From positions 3,666 to 67,665 of the forward strand of contig NZ_JBQCYD010000010.1 in assembly GCF_052088025.1 (NCBI RefSeq): a stretch of 64,000 nt of DNA, read 5' to 3'. Origin of the DNA: Anaeromonas sp052088025 (lineage in GTDB: Bacteria > Bacillota > Clostridia > Tissierellales > SIT17). The notes below the pieces were generated by a model, which worked only from the letters and a program-made list of their open reading frames with translations, searched no databases and was not told the DNA's origin. Position numbers and translations under genes: made by a program. The stretch's first letter is position 1, and each line of letters starts with the position of its first letter. Positions 51,581 through 60,933 of this stretch are shown one piece after another.

Positions 51581-52945
51581 CTATTTCAATTTAATAGCTT
51601 TAGGTATAGAGTTTATATATTGTGTCCCTATCCCGAGGATTAGCCACATGAGTGGACTATTGTAAGCATTAATTAGCATTAAATATACACATAATGTAAC
51701 TATAGATGCAAGCACTGGCTCATAAATATCCTTACTCTCCTTATAATGTTGTAATGGAGTATTTACTAGTCTTTTTATAATTCTCGATAAAAAGATAAGA
51801 AAAGCAAGTAACCCTGGTACTCCTAGTTCTGTAGCAATTTGCAAGTAATCATTATGAGATACTCCAACATCATGTAGGCCCATACTTCTTGTTATCATAT
51901 AATAGTTCCCAAGTCCGATTCCTCTCAGTTGATTAGATTGTATTGTATCAAGAGATATCTTAACTAATTCTTTTCTTACAGTAGTAGAACTATAGTCTTG
52001 GCCTATTTGAGCTTCATTCTTATAGAATAAGTTAGATATACTTAGAAATCTATCTCTAACACTATCTGGCATAAATACCCCTATAATCAAACTAAATATT
52101 ATAATTAGTATAAGTAGTTTATAATTTTTTCTTATTGCAATAATAGCTAATAATCCTACAATTGTAGATATCCAAGCCCCTCTAGACAAAGTCAATACTA
52201 GTCCTATAATTAGCACTAAACTACTCAGCTTAATAAGAAAATTCTCTATTGTTAACTTGTTTTTGATTAATCTATATATAGCATAAGGTGCTAGTAAAGC
52301 TAGAAAAAAACCCAACTGATTTCTTCCTTCTTTTGATGGAAAGTCTGTGTTAATAGAAATATACTCTACTTTAAATACAAAAAAATATTTATAAATCAAA
52401 AACACTAATATTAAACTTGCAGCAATTATAATAGTACCTGTGATAATATGAATATTTTTCTCAACGTCATATTTTGAAATTATATTAAAATTGCTAATTA
52501 TATAGTATAATCCTATACAAATAACTAATTTGATTATAAATATTGCAGAATATCGAATATTACTAGATTGAAATAATCCTAAAAAGTTTAACATTAAAAA
52601 TATATTTATAATACCTACATATTTAAAATTTATTTTTTCTTTGCCATTTTCTCTAAATAATGAGACTATAAAAGCTAAGAAAATAACCGGTGTTAATAAT
52701 GTCGATAATTGTTGTTCTAGTATTTGTATGGGAAAAAATGGTATTGAACAAAGATATAGAGTTGCTATATGCAGTGGTCTTTTAATTAAATATATAGATC
52801 CTAGAGTAATCATTAACAAAATAATAAAGTATACTAAATAATTACTTGAAGACACTACTCCTATCAGGGCTCCAATTACCACTATTAGAATATTAGAAGA
52901 TGTTTTTTCATATTTATTGTATAGGTTTAATAACATTGTGAACAC
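51581..52945 (-). CDS. Wzy-type O-antigen/capsule polymerase
   Basis: A 454-residue membrane protein with about 11 helices and the Wzy_C/O-antigen ligase signature: LIIGLVLTLSRGAWISTIVGLLAII and, after a large external loop, RGIGLGNYYMITRSMGLHDVGVSHNDYLQIATELGVPGLLAFL with the His and Arg residues of the active loop. It would polymerise lipid-linked repeat units on the outside of the membrane. Confidence 0.88.
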   Translation of the reverse strand: MFTMLLNLYNKYEKTSSNILIVVIGALIGVVSSSNYLVYFIILLMITLGSIYLIKRPLHIATLYLCSIPFFPIQILEQQLSTLLTPVIFLAFIVSLFRENGKEKINFKYVGIINIFLMLNFLGLFQSSNIRYSAIFIIKLVICIGLYYIISNFNIISKYDVEKNIHIITGTIIIAASLILVFLIYKYFFVFKVEYISINTDFPSKEGRNQLGFFLALLAPYAIYRLIKNKLTIENFLIKLSSLVLIIGLVLTLSRGAWISTIVGLLAIIAIRKNYKLLILIIIFSLIIGVFMPDSVRDRFLSISNLFYKNEAQIGQDYSSTTVRKELVKISLDTIQSNQLRGIGLGNYYMITRSMGLHDVGVSHNDYLQIATELGVPGLLAFLIFLSRIIKRLVNTPLQHYKESKDIYEPVLASIVTLCVYLMLINAYNSPLMWLILGIGTQYINSIPKAIKLK

Positions 52946-52983
52946 TTCTTTCTAATTTATTAATTATGGAAAAATTAGTATGA

Positions 52984-53490
52984 TTATCTATACTTAATAA
53001 GTTTAGCTGGATTGCCTCCAAAAATTGCATAATCCGGTACATCTTTAGTTACAATCGAACCTGCCGCTATTATTGAACCTCTGCCTATAGTAACTCCTGG
53101 AAGGATTACTACTCTAGCACCAATCCATGCATCATCTTTTATTCTTACTTCCTTAGATTCTGAATAGCCTTGAAACATAATAGGAACTTCTTTATCCTTA
53201 AAAGCGTGATTTATGTCCATGATTATTACATCTGGTCCCATTAAGACGTTCTTACCTATAATCACACTTTTAGCAGACATAATCCTAGCGTTTACTCCTA
53301 ACTGTGAATTTTCTCCAATTTGAATAGTTTTACCATTACCAAAAACAACACCATTTCTAATCATTACATTTTTTCCACAATACTTAAATAATTTACGAGC
53401 TATAAATCGTCTAACTATGTGGCCTTTTAATGTTGACTCTGGTAAATTTTTAGCTATTAAATAGTACATAACGTAATATATTCTTTTCAA
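52984..53490 (-). CDS. Hexapeptide-repeat acyltransferase
   Basis: A 168-residue left-handed beta-helix protein: VMIRNGVVFGNGKTIQIGENSQLGVNARIMSAKSVIIGKNVLMGPDVIIMDINHAFKD, then DAWIGARVVILPGVTIGRGSIIAAGSIVTKDVPDYAIFGGNPAKLIKYR. A typical CatB/NodL-like O-acetyltransferase, smaller and without the membrane segment of 49209-49769. The second acetylation function of the operon. Confidence 0.88.
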   Translation of the reverse strand: MKRIYYVMYYLIAKNLPESTLKGHIVRRFIARKLFKYCGKNVMIRNGVVFGNGKTIQIGENSQLGVNARIMSAKSVIIGKNVLMGPDVIIMDINHAFKDKEVPIMFQGYSESKEVRIKDDAWIGARVVILPGVTIGRGSIIAAGSIVTKDVPDYAIFGGNPAKLIKYR

Positions 53491-53576
53491 ACCTTCACCT
53501 CATTTTATGTGTAAAAATTTTATATTAAGAGAGAATTAACCAATATGCTTTTATTAGATAATTTAATATAAAATTA

Positions 53577-54551
53577 TTATAAATTGTGAATATACCAATC
53601 TATAGCAAGCTTTAACCCTATATCGATACTATACTCAGGTTGATAATTTAACAGTTGTTTAGCTTTACTAATATCTGCATTAGAATGCTTCACATCTCCT
53701 GGCCTCGAAGGCCCATAGTTTGGTTCAATACTTTTTTCTAATAAATTTGTAATTTTATTATACAAATCAATAAGATATACTCTACCGCCACATGCTATAT
53801 TAAATACTTCTCCAAAAGCTTCTTCTTCTGCTAAACAGGCTTTTAAATTTGCCTGTATTACATTTTCAATGTAAGTGAAATCTCTAGATTGTCTTCCATC
53901 TCCATGTATTGTAGGAGCTTTATCATTAATAAGCGCTTTCACAAATTTAGGTATTACAGCTGCATATATCGATGTAGGATCTTGTTTTTTACCAAATACA
54001 TTAAAATATCTTAACCCAACTGTTGGAAGTCCATAAATTTCATAGAAATTTTTAGCATACATTTCTTTTGCTCGTTTAGTAATAGCGTATGGTGATAATG
54101 GTTTTCCGATTCTTTCTTCTACTTTTGGTAAATTAGGCTCATCTCCATATACTGAAGATGATGATGCAAATACAAATCTTTTCACCCTTGCATCTCTAGC
54201 AGCTATCATCATATTTAATAATCCACTAACATTAACATTATTTGAGGTTATTGGATCATCAATCGATCTAGGGACGGATCCTAAAGCTGCTTGGTGTAAA
54301 ATGTAGTCCATTCCTTCACATGCTTTCTTACAATCGTCTATACTACGAATATCCCCTTCAATTAACTCAAAATTAGGATTATTATAAAACTCTTTTATAT
54401 TTTCCTCTTTTCCTGTAGCAAAGTTATCAAGTACGCGCACAAAATAACCTAGTTCTAGTATTTTTTCAACAAGATTTGAGCCGATAAAACCGGCTCCACC
54501 TGTAACTAAAAATTTAGTACCTTTTGGAAATTTTATATCATTATATCCCAT
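53577..54551 (-). CDS. UDP-N-acetylhexosamine (uronate) 4-epimerase, WbpP/TviC-like
   Basis: A 324-residue extended SDR epimerase with FLVTGGAGFIGSNLVEKIL (NAD site), ASSSSVYGDEP, the YAITKRAKE catalytic Tyr-x3-Lys and GLRYFNVFGKKQDP. Sequence features such as HQAALGSVPRSIDDPI resemble WbpP/TviC. Together with the dehydrogenase 1 bp upstream it would make UDP-N-acetylgalactosaminuronic acid, as in Vi antigen synthesis. Specificity is inferred. Confidence 0.85.
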   Translation of the reverse strand: MGYNDIKFPKGTKFLVTGGAGFIGSNLVEKILELGYFVRVLDNFATGKEENIKEFYNNPNFELIEGDIRSIDDCKKACEGMDYILHQAALGSVPRSIDDPITSNNVNVSGLLNMMIAARDARVKRFVFASSSSVYGDEPNLPKVEERIGKPLSPYAITKRAKEMYAKNFYEIYGLPTVGLRYFNVFGKKQDPTSIYAAVIPKFVKALINDKAPTIHGDGRQSRDFTYIENVIQANLKACLAEEEAFGEVFNIACGGRVYLIDLYNKITNLLEKSIEPNYGPSRPGDVKHSNADISKAKQLLNYQPEYSIDIGLKLAIDWYIHNL

Positions 54552-54552
54552 T

Positions 54553-55929
54553 TTAAAGCCTCCAATATAAGTAGTTCCTGTCCTCTGCTTCTTTTCTGTT
54601 AAACATTCCTTTTACATCTATTAATACATAATCCCCTCTTAAACTGTTTATCTCTGATGCTACAGCAACTTCATTCATTACTTCTGAGTATACATTTTCT
54701 TTAGTTTTATACATAGTCTTAATATCTTCAAATGTTATAGATTTAAACTCTTCATGTGGAACTGCAAATATAATAGCATCCATATCTTTTACTTCTTCTA
54801 TATTACATGGATTAATTCTATATTCATGCCATAAATCTTCTTTATCAGCTACTGAATCTACAACTTTCACCTCTATTCCATACTCTTCTAGTTCTTTAAT
54901 AACATCTACTACTTTTGTATTTCTAACATCCGGACAATTTTCTTTAAATGTTACACCGAATATAACTACTTTCGAGCCATTTATTTGCTTGTTTGCTTTT
55001 ATCATCTTCTTCACTGTATTTTCAGCTACATATTTTCCCATATCATCATTTATCTTTCTGCCTGAAAGAATAATTTGAGAATGGTAGCCCATTTCTTCAG
55101 CCTTGTACGTAAGATAATATGGATCTACCCCTATACAGTGTCCTCCTACAAGACCTGGAGTAAACTTTAGAAAGTTCCACTTAGTTCCTGCTGCTTCTAA
55201 TACAGCATTAGTATCGATCCCCATTTTATTAAATATAATAGATAACTCATTCATGAAAGCTATATTAATGTCTCTTTGAGAATTCTCAATAACTTTAGCA
55301 GCTTCAGCCACTTTGATACTTTCAGCCCTATGTACCCCAGCTTCAATTACCATCTCATAAACCTTTGCTATATCTTCCAATGATTCTTCGTCCATTCCTG
55401 ATACTACTTTTACTATAGTTTCTAATCTATGTACTTTATCTCCTGGATTGATTCTTTCTGGAGAATATCCTACTTTAAAATCAGTTCCACACTTTAATCC
55501 TGACTCTTTCTCTAATATGGGAATACAAATTTCTTCAGTAACCCCAGGGTATACAGTAGATTCAAATACAACAATTGATCCTTTAGTAAGATTTCTACCT
55601 ACTGTCTTGCTAGCTCCTATTACAGGCTTAAGATCTGGTGTCTTATCTGCATTAATTGGAGTTGGTACAGCAACAACATGGAATTTACAATCTCTTATAT
55701 ATTTTTCTTCACATGTAAATAGTGCTGTGGATTTTTGTATAGCTTCATCTCCAACTTCTTTAGTAACATCCTTTCCATTAAGATATTGTTGCACTTTCTC
55801 TTTTGAAATATCGAAACCTACTACATCTGCTACTCTTGCAAATGCTATAGCTAAAGGCATACCTACATAACCTAAACCTATTACTGATATTTTGTCTTTT
55901 TTATTTTTAACACCTTCATATAAACTCAT
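54553..55929 (-). CDS. UDP-N-acetylhexosamine 6-dehydrogenase, WbpO/TviB-like
   Basis: A 458-residue nucleotide-sugar dehydrogenase: ISVIGLGYVGMPLAIAFARVADVVGFDIS (NAD site), VVAVPTPI, SEPE-region equivalent GYSPERINPGD, and the catalytic Cys in PGLVGGHCIGVDPYYLTYKAEEMGYHS. The last domain has VVIFGVTFKENCPDVRNTKVVDVI. These features fit the WbpO/TviB group, which oxidises UDP-GlcNAc or UDP-GalNAc at C6. Confidence 0.9.
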   Translation of the reverse strand: MSLYEGVKNKKDKISVIGLGYVGMPLAIAFARVADVVGFDISKEKVQQYLNGKDVTKEVGDEAIQKSTALFTCEEKYIRDCKFHVVAVPTPINADKTPDLKPVIGASKTVGRNLTKGSIVVFESTVYPGVTEEICIPILEKESGLKCGTDFKVGYSPERINPGDKVHRLETIVKVVSGMDEESLEDIAKVYEMVIEAGVHRAESIKVAEAAKVIENSQRDINIAFMNELSIIFNKMGIDTNAVLEAAGTKWNFLKFTPGLVGGHCIGVDPYYLTYKAEEMGYHSQIILSGRKINDDMGKYVAENTVKKMIKANKQINGSKVVIFGVTFKENCPDVRNTKVVDVIKELEEYGIEVKVVDSVADKEDLWHEYRINPCNIEEVKDMDAIIFAVPHEEFKSITFEDIKTMYKTKENVYSEVMNEVAVASEINSLRGDYVLIDVKGMFNRKEAEDRNYLYWRL

Positions 55930-55987
55930 ATTACCTTCCTCCCTATTTGTGAATTTTATATTTTGATATAGTTATAACTAATAAATT

Positions 55988-56665
55988 CTACTTCATAACC
56001 GCCAAAATGGTTTTAATTATAATTTTAATATCATAAAATATAGAGAATCTTCTCAGATACTCAACATTAAGTTGAATTTTCCTTGGCATGATTTCTTTTA
56101 TATATGTTTCTTCTGGATTATTACTATCACTAAGGAGAGTATTTTCATCTCTATACTCTATTGATGCTAAATCAGTAATTCCAGGTTTAATCTTTAATAT
56201 ATTCTGCTGTTGCTCGGTATACATTTCAATATATTTAGGTACTTCAGGTCTCGGCCCTACAAAACTCATGTCTCCAATAAGGATATTAATTAGCTGGGGT
56301 AACTCATCTATTTTTGTCCTTCTAAGAACATATCCAAATTTTGTGATTCTACTATCTCTTCCAACAGTAATTTGCATTCCCTTTTTCTCTGAATCTTGTA
56401 TCATAGTTCTAAACTTAAATATCTTAAATTCCTTAATATCCTTACCCACACGTACTTGTTTAAAAAACACAGGACCTTTCGAATCTATTTTGATTAAAAT
56501 AGCAATAACAAAAAATACTGGTAGCAAACAAATTAAACCAATTAGTGAAACAATAAAATCAAACATTCTTTTCAAGACTAATTGAAACTTCTTTTTCTCT
56601 AATATTTCATCAATATCTAATAATTCTTTTAAATTTACAGCTTCCAAGCTATTACCGTCATGCAT
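55988..56665 (-). CDS. Polyprenyl-phosphate priming sugar-phosphate transferase
   Basis: A 225-residue Bac_transf protein. A membrane helix (MFDFIVSLIGLICLLPVFFVIAILIKI) precedes GPVFFKQVRVGKDIKEFKIFKFRTM, KIDELPQLINILIGDMSFVGPRPEVPKYIEMY and IKPGITDLASIEYRDE. It starts repeat-unit assembly for the right operon. It is clearly distinct in sequence from the left-operon enzyme at 2402-3082, so the two operons probably prime with different sugars or for different products. Confidence 0.92.
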   Translation of the reverse strand: MHDGNSLEAVNLKELLDIDEILEKKKFQLVLKRMFDFIVSLIGLICLLPVFFVIAILIKIDSKGPVFFKQVRVGKDIKEFKIFKFRTMIQDSEKKGMQITVGRDSRITKFGYVLRRTKIDELPQLINILIGDMSFVGPRPEVPKYIEMYTEQQQNILKIKPGITDLASIEYRDENTLLSDSNNPEETYIKEIMPRKIQLNVEYLRRFSIFYDIKIIIKTILAVMK

Positions 56666-56679
56666 TAGTTCTCTCCACC

Positions 56680-57876
56680 TTATTCTTTGATAATCTCTTT
56701 CAACCCGTTAACCACATACTCCACTTCCTCATTAGTAAGTAAAGTATGTAATGGCAGTGTAATCTCATTCTTATACATATTAAAAGCATTAGGATAATCT
56801 TTTATATCAAAACCTAAATTCTTATATGCAGTATGCATTGGCAATGGCTTATAGTGAACATTTGTTGCTATACCTTTCTCAGCCATCTTTACAATTACAT
56901 CATTTCTGTACTCTTCATCTTTTCCAAGCAGTTTAACTAGATACAAATGACCACTAGAAGATGACTTATCACTAAAATGTTTTAAACTAACAGCACTACT
57001 ATTCTCTAAAGCTTTATCGTACATCTCAATAATTTGTTTTCTTCTTTCTAGGTTCTCAGAATATCTAGCTAACTGTGCAAGACCTAAGGATGCCATTAGA
57101 TCTGTCATGTTACATTTATAAGCAGGATAGACAATATCATATTCCCATGCACCAAGCTTTGTTTTTGCTAGTGCATCCTTGGACTGTCCATGAAGGGATA
57201 ATAACATGAATTCTTTGTATATTTCTTCTTTATCAAACTCAGTAATATCTCTCCAAGTAACAGCTCCTCCTTCTGCAGTAGTTAAGTTCTTTACTGCATG
57301 GAATGAAAAGCATGTAAAATCAGCAACTTGTCCACTCATTTGTCCTTCATAAGATGCTCCAAAAGAGTGAGCTGCATCAGCTAGTACTACAACTCTTCCT
57401 ATTGCCTTTTGTAATTCATTTGAAGGTTTGAACAAGTCTTTCTTATTATTAACTGCTTCAAATATTCTATCGTAATCACACATTACACCAGCTATGTCTA
57501 CTGGAATAATAGCTTTTGTCTTCTCGGTTATCGCATCAGCAATAGCATCATAGTCTATGTGAAATGAATCCTTACCTGAATCTACCAAAACTATTTTAGC
57601 CCCTACATGGTGAATTACACTTGCAGAAGCTGAATATGTATAAGCTGAAGTTATTACTTCATCTCCTGGTCCAACCCCTAGTAATCTCAGTGTCATTTCC
57701 ATGGCAGCAGTAGCAGAATTAAGGCATACTGCTTTTGAAGTATTACAATACTCAGCTATCTTTTTTTCAAATAATTTTGTCTTAGGTCCAGTTGTAATCC
57801 AACCTGTACTTAATGTCGCTGCAACCTCATTTATTTCATTTTCAGAAATATCTGGAGGAGAAAATGGTATTTTCAT
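56680..57876 (-). CDS. DegT/DnrJ/EryC1 sugar aminotransferase
   Basis: A 398-residue PLP aminotransferase of the DegT family. GDEVITSAYTYSASASVIHHVGAKIVLVD, LADAAHSFGASYEGQMSG and the PLP lysine in FSFHAVKNLTTAEGGAVTW are visible. The family transfers an amino group to a 4-keto- or 3-keto-sugar nucleotide. First gene of the right operon, with a good AAAGGGGAAT-type site. Confidence 0.92.
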   Translation of the reverse strand: MKIPFSPPDISENEINEVAATLSTGWITTGPKTKLFEKKIAEYCNTSKAVCLNSATAAMEMTLRLLGVGPGDEVITSAYTYSASASVIHHVGAKIVLVDSGKDSFHIDYDAIADAITEKTKAIIPVDIAGVMCDYDRIFEAVNNKKDLFKPSNELQKAIGRVVVLADAAHSFGASYEGQMSGQVADFTCFSFHAVKNLTTAEGGAVTWRDITEFDKEEIYKEFMLLSLHGQSKDALAKTKLGAWEYDIVYPAYKCNMTDLMASLGLAQLARYSENLERRKQIIEMYDKALENSSAVSLKHFSDKSSSSGHLYLVKLLGKDEEYRNDVIVKMAEKGIATNVHYKPLPMHTAYKNLGFDIKDYPNAFNMYKNEITLPLHTLLTNEEVEYVVNGLKEIIKE

Positions 57877-58201
57877 ATAAATATTCCCCTTTCAAATTCT
57901 TATTTTATCTATCGCTACAAATTTGCTACAAACACACTTCTACATCAGTCATATCAACACTTCCAAGACTTAATAAACCACATTTTTACTTGTTTTCTAA
58001 GCTGGTCCAAACTCTTGCACTCATTGATATAACTGTATTTTAATACTCTCCTTTATCCCTAAAACTCGATTTCAACATACCATTTCTTTATTAAGCTTTT
58101 ATAAAATAAAATGGTAAGATATTCTCCTACCAATACTAATTATCAAATATCTATACTTGTTATCCTTTCACCATACTCACGTCGCCATAATCATCCAATC
58201 A
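57877..58201. other. Leader region of the right glycan operon
   Basis: About 325 bp without an intact gene. Bases 58160-58188 match the left element at 5331-5359 in 28 of 29 positions and have the same orientation relative to the following glycan operon. No clear consensus promoter was found; the stretch also holds short broken reading frames that may be remnants. The prepilin gene ends 14 bp above the shared element. Confidence 0.55.
58160..58188. repeat. 29-nt element shared with the left glycan operon
   Basis: Identical to 5331-5359 except for one C/T change. It contains the 21-bp arm that forms an inverted repeat near 5.4 kb, plus GTCGCCAT. No inverted partner was seen within about 300 bp here. 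Confidence 0.75.
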
Positions 58202-58570
58202 CTAAATATATGGAACATCATCACTATCATTTTCCTCTTTTAAATCATGAACAGTACATCTAACTTTTCCATTACCATAGCTAATGATACCATCTTTAGG
58301 ACATATTTGCTGATTATAATCATTTAAATAATTATTAAATAAAGAATCAGTATGATTTATATCTTCAGATATCAAGTATATGTCATATGACTTTTGTAAT
58401 TCTTTGCAGCTTATATTACAAGCTGTTGCTTTAACACTATCTCTATATGATAAGTAATTTGGCAATACAATAAATGCCAATATAATAATTATAGAAATAA
58501 CTATTATTAATTCAATCATAGTAAATCCTTTATTGCAAGTTCTTTTAGGTTTGTAATTTATAATCCTCAT
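58202..58570 (-). CDS. Lone type IV prepilin / pseudopilin-like protein
   Basis: A 122-residue protein with a class III signal peptide: a basic 15-residue leader ending NKG, then FTMIELIIVISIIIILAFIVLPNYLSY, with Glu at +5 of the mature protein. The mature domain has three to four Cys (CNISCKEL, QQICPKD, KVRCTVHD) that may form disulfides. The ATG at 58570 follows GGGAGG. No peptidase, ATPase or other pilus gene is in the window, so it must depend on assembly machinery elsewhere, or act as a minor subunit. Confidence 0.85.
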   Translation of the reverse strand: MRIINYKPKRTCNKGFTMIELIIVISIIIILAFIVLPNYLSYRDSVKATACNISCKELQKSYDIYLISEDINHTDSLFNNYLNDYNQQICPKDGIISYGNGKVRCTVHDLKEENDSDDVPYI

Positions 58571-58630
58571 GGAAGTAATACCTCCCACTTTTGAATTTGT
58601 AGTTCACTTTCATTCACTCATATGTATAAA

Positions 58631-58678
58631 AGCCAAAAAAATAATGTTAATCCAATTCAATTAACATTATTTTGGGCT
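58631..58678. terminator. Hairpin terminator upstream of the prepilin
   Basis: A stem of AGCC and AATAATGTTAAT with ATTAACATTATT and GGGCT and an 8-nt loop. It lies between the CutC operon and the prepilin gene, ending the leftward PTS transcript. The remaining bases up to 58826 show no gene. Confidence 0.75.
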
Positions 58679-58826
58679 ATTTTATAGAAATAACTCTTTT
58701 CCCGTCGAATTTCTATATTTATTGTATACAAAAAATCATGTTTGGTCAAGCAATGATTGGGTATATATTACTATTTTCGTATAACATTTTCTGTGGTTTT
58801 TCGACATATTTCGACAAGTCTATACC

Positions 58827-59576
58827 TTACTTTTCTTTAACTATATTTACTAATTCTTTTACCTTCTCATAACTCACCACATTGTATGAGCTTTCATGTG
58901 GTTCACCTACATAGGCATATGATACATTACCAATTGTTGTAGGATCACTCTTATATGTTTTAGCTGAACTATGGTATTGATTTATACCTGTATGTTCTAT
59001 AATCTCAGCTACATTTGTTTCATTTACTCCGCTGCCTGCTAGTATTTCTATTTCATCACCATATTTCTCTTGTAAATCTTTTAATAGTTCTATTCCATCT
59101 ATTGCTTTTGGCTTTTGTCCTGATGTGAGTATTCTATCTACTCCTAATTCTATCAGTACTTCTATTGATTCATATGGATCAGCTGCACTGTCAAATGCTC
59201 TGTGAAATACTACTTCCTTCTTGTGCTTCTTTAGTATTTCTATTATCTTTTCAGTTTTAAATACATCTATTCTTTTATCTGTAGTTAAACATCCAAATGC
59301 AACACCAGCTATATCATATTTCACCATTTCTTTTATATCTGCTATAATTGTGTCAAATTGATATTCATTGTAGCAAAATCCTGCTCCACGTGGTCTTGCC
59401 ATTACTATTATTGGTATATTGCACCTCTCAGTTGCTAGTTTTATTGTCCCTATAGATGGAGTAAGTCCTCCTAGATGCATACTATTGTTAAGCTCTACCC
59501 TATCTGCCCCTGCTTGTTCTGATATGATTACATCTTCTAGGCTATCACAACATATTTCAACTATTTTTTGTTTCAA
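58827..59576 (-). CDS. cutC: CutC family protein
   Basis: A 249-residue TIM-barrel protein with VEICCDSLEDVIISEQAGADRVELNNSMHLGGLTPS, IIVMARPRGAGFCYNEYQ, VVFHRAFDSAADP, RILTSGQKPKAIDGIELL and ILAGSGVNETNV, which match CutC. The family was first linked to copper but its true reaction is unknown. Its repeated appearance in glycosidase and amino-sugar operons, as here with glycosylasparaginase and PTS genes, points to a role in sugar-derivative catabolism. Confidence 0.92.
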   Translation of the reverse strand: MKQKIVEICCDSLEDVIISEQAGADRVELNNSMHLGGLTPSIGTIKLATERCNIPIIVMARPRGAGFCYNEYQFDTIIADIKEMVKYDIAGVAFGCLTTDKRIDVFKTEKIIEILKKHKKEVVFHRAFDSAADPYESIEVLIELGVDRILTSGQKPKAIDGIELLKDLQEKYGDEIEILAGSGVNETNVAEIIEHTGINQYHSSAKTYKSDPTTIGNVSYAYVGEPHESSYNVVSYEKVKELVNIVKEK

Positions 59577-59598
59577 TTATATCCCCCTGCTTTCTATC

Positions 59599-59919
59599 TT
59601 ATTTTGAATATTTTTTGTGTGTAAGTAGCATTTCTTCCGTTAGATCTCTTAATAGTTCTGTGCTCATCATCTGATCTTCTGCATGCATTAATAATAAAGT
59701 GATTTTAAAATCATCACCTTGGCTTTCCTTTGCTAGTATATCCATATGAACGTCATGTGCCTTTCCTAGACTATCTTCTGCCTTTTTTATCATTTCTCCT
59801 GCTTGATCAAATCTTTCTTCCCTTGAAGCTTTTAGTGCTTCATGTAGGTATGATTTTGCATCTCCTACATTGCTTATTATTTGAAAACTTAATAATTCCA
59901 TTCCTTCCACAATATCCAC
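59599..59919 (-). CDS. PTS lactose/cellobiose-type EIIA
   Basis: A 106-residue helical EIIA (LLSFQIISNVGDAKSYLHEALKASREERFDQAGEMIKKAEDSLGKAHDVH and LLLMHAEDQMM). The phosphorylated His is in MHAEDQ. Its partner IIC is at the right edge; the IIB gene is not in the window. Confidence 0.92.
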   Translation of the reverse strand: MDIVEGMELLSFQIISNVGDAKSYLHEALKASREERFDQAGEMIKKAEDSLGKAHDVHMDILAKESQGDDFKITLLLMHAEDQMMSTELLRDLTEEMLLTHKKYSK

Positions 59920-59945
59920 CGTCTTTCTATATATTCTATATTATT

Positions 59946-60905
59946 TTATTTTAATTTTAAAGGGCTTGTTCTCTTTTTCATATAATTGTCTAACCATTCT
60001 TCACTTGCTTTCTCATAAGTAGTCTTTCCATTCTCATTTTTACATACATATACTGTTGCCTCTATTTTATCAGTAGCTATTACGAATGAAAATCCTTCTA
60101 TGTTTGTAGCTACTCCAAATTCACCCTGCTTGTTTATACATACTACTGATATATCTCCTGCTTTTTTTCTTCTCTTTATTAATAAATCATTTAGTTCAGA
60201 TACTGCCTTATCTGCTGCTTCTTGTGGACTATATCCTTCTTTCATTAGTCTTACTATTTCATAAGACGAGCAACCTTTCATGATGTCTTCTCCAAGTCCT
60301 GTTGCGCTTGCTCCTCCTATTTCACTATCTACATAGAAACCTGAGCCTGAAACTGCTGAATCTCCTGTTCTTCCTCTTTTCTTCATAAATAATCCTGATG
60401 TAGATGTTCCACTTGCCATTGAATCATTTGTATCAAGGGCTACCATTCCTACAGTGTCATGTCCAGAATAAGGACTAAGTCCCTTGTCTACTGTTTCTTT
60501 TAATCTATTTTTATAGTGAATTATAGCTCTATCTGTGAGCATATTTTGTCTTTCAAATCCATTTTTATGGGCATATTCTTCCGCTCCAGCTCCTACTAGA
60601 AAGCAATTTACTTTTTCCTTGCTTAATTTTCTAGCTATAGATATTGGATTTTTGAAATCTCTTATTCCAGCAACTGCTCCAATTGATAGACTATCTCCAT
60701 CCATGAATGCTGCATCTAGTTCTACTTCTCCATTTTCATTTGGAAGTCCTCCATATCCTACTGATTTATAGTAGGGGAAATCTTCTACCATCTTTACTGC
60801 TTCTTCTGTTGCATCAGCTGAAGAACCATTATTCTTTAATATTTTAACCCCTTCTTCTATTCCTTCTAGGGCCATTCTCCATGTGGCTATCATTGCATAA
60901 GTCAT
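59946..60905 (-). CDS. N4-(beta-N-acetylglucosaminyl)-L-asparaginase-like Ntn hydrolase
   Basis: A 319-residue Ntn-hydrolase. The autoprocessing site and nucleophile are GHDTVGMVALDTNDSMASGTSTSG (cleavage before Thr), and GRTGDSAVSGSGFYVDSEIGGASATGLGEDIMK forms the substrate pocket. This matches glycosylasparaginase better than isoaspartyl peptidases. It would cut GlcNAc-Asn, releasing aspartate, which fits an operon with an amino-sugar-type PTS and an M20 peptidase. Confidence 0.88.
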   Translation of the reverse strand: MTYAMIATWRMALEGIEEGVKILKNNGSSADATEEAVKMVEDFPYYKSVGYGGLPNENGEVELDAAFMDGDSLSIGAVAGIRDFKNPISIARKLSKEKVNCFLVGAGAEEYAHKNGFERQNMLTDRAIIHYKNRLKETVDKGLSPYSGHDTVGMVALDTNDSMASGTSTSGLFMKKRGRTGDSAVSGSGFYVDSEIGGASATGLGEDIMKGCSSYEIVRLMKEGYSPQEAADKAVSELNDLLIKRRKKAGDISVVCINKQGEFGVATNIEGFSFVIATDKIEATVYVCKNENGKTTYEKASEEWLDNYMKKRTSPLKLK

Positions 60906-60933
60906 AAATATACCTCGTTTCCTTATATTGTCT

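Noticed and set aside
5331..58188. The 29-nt repeats as attL/attR of the prophage
   Set aside because: The right copy lies beyond the whole right-hand glycan operon, far from the phage end, and the left copy is over 2 kb from the recombinases.
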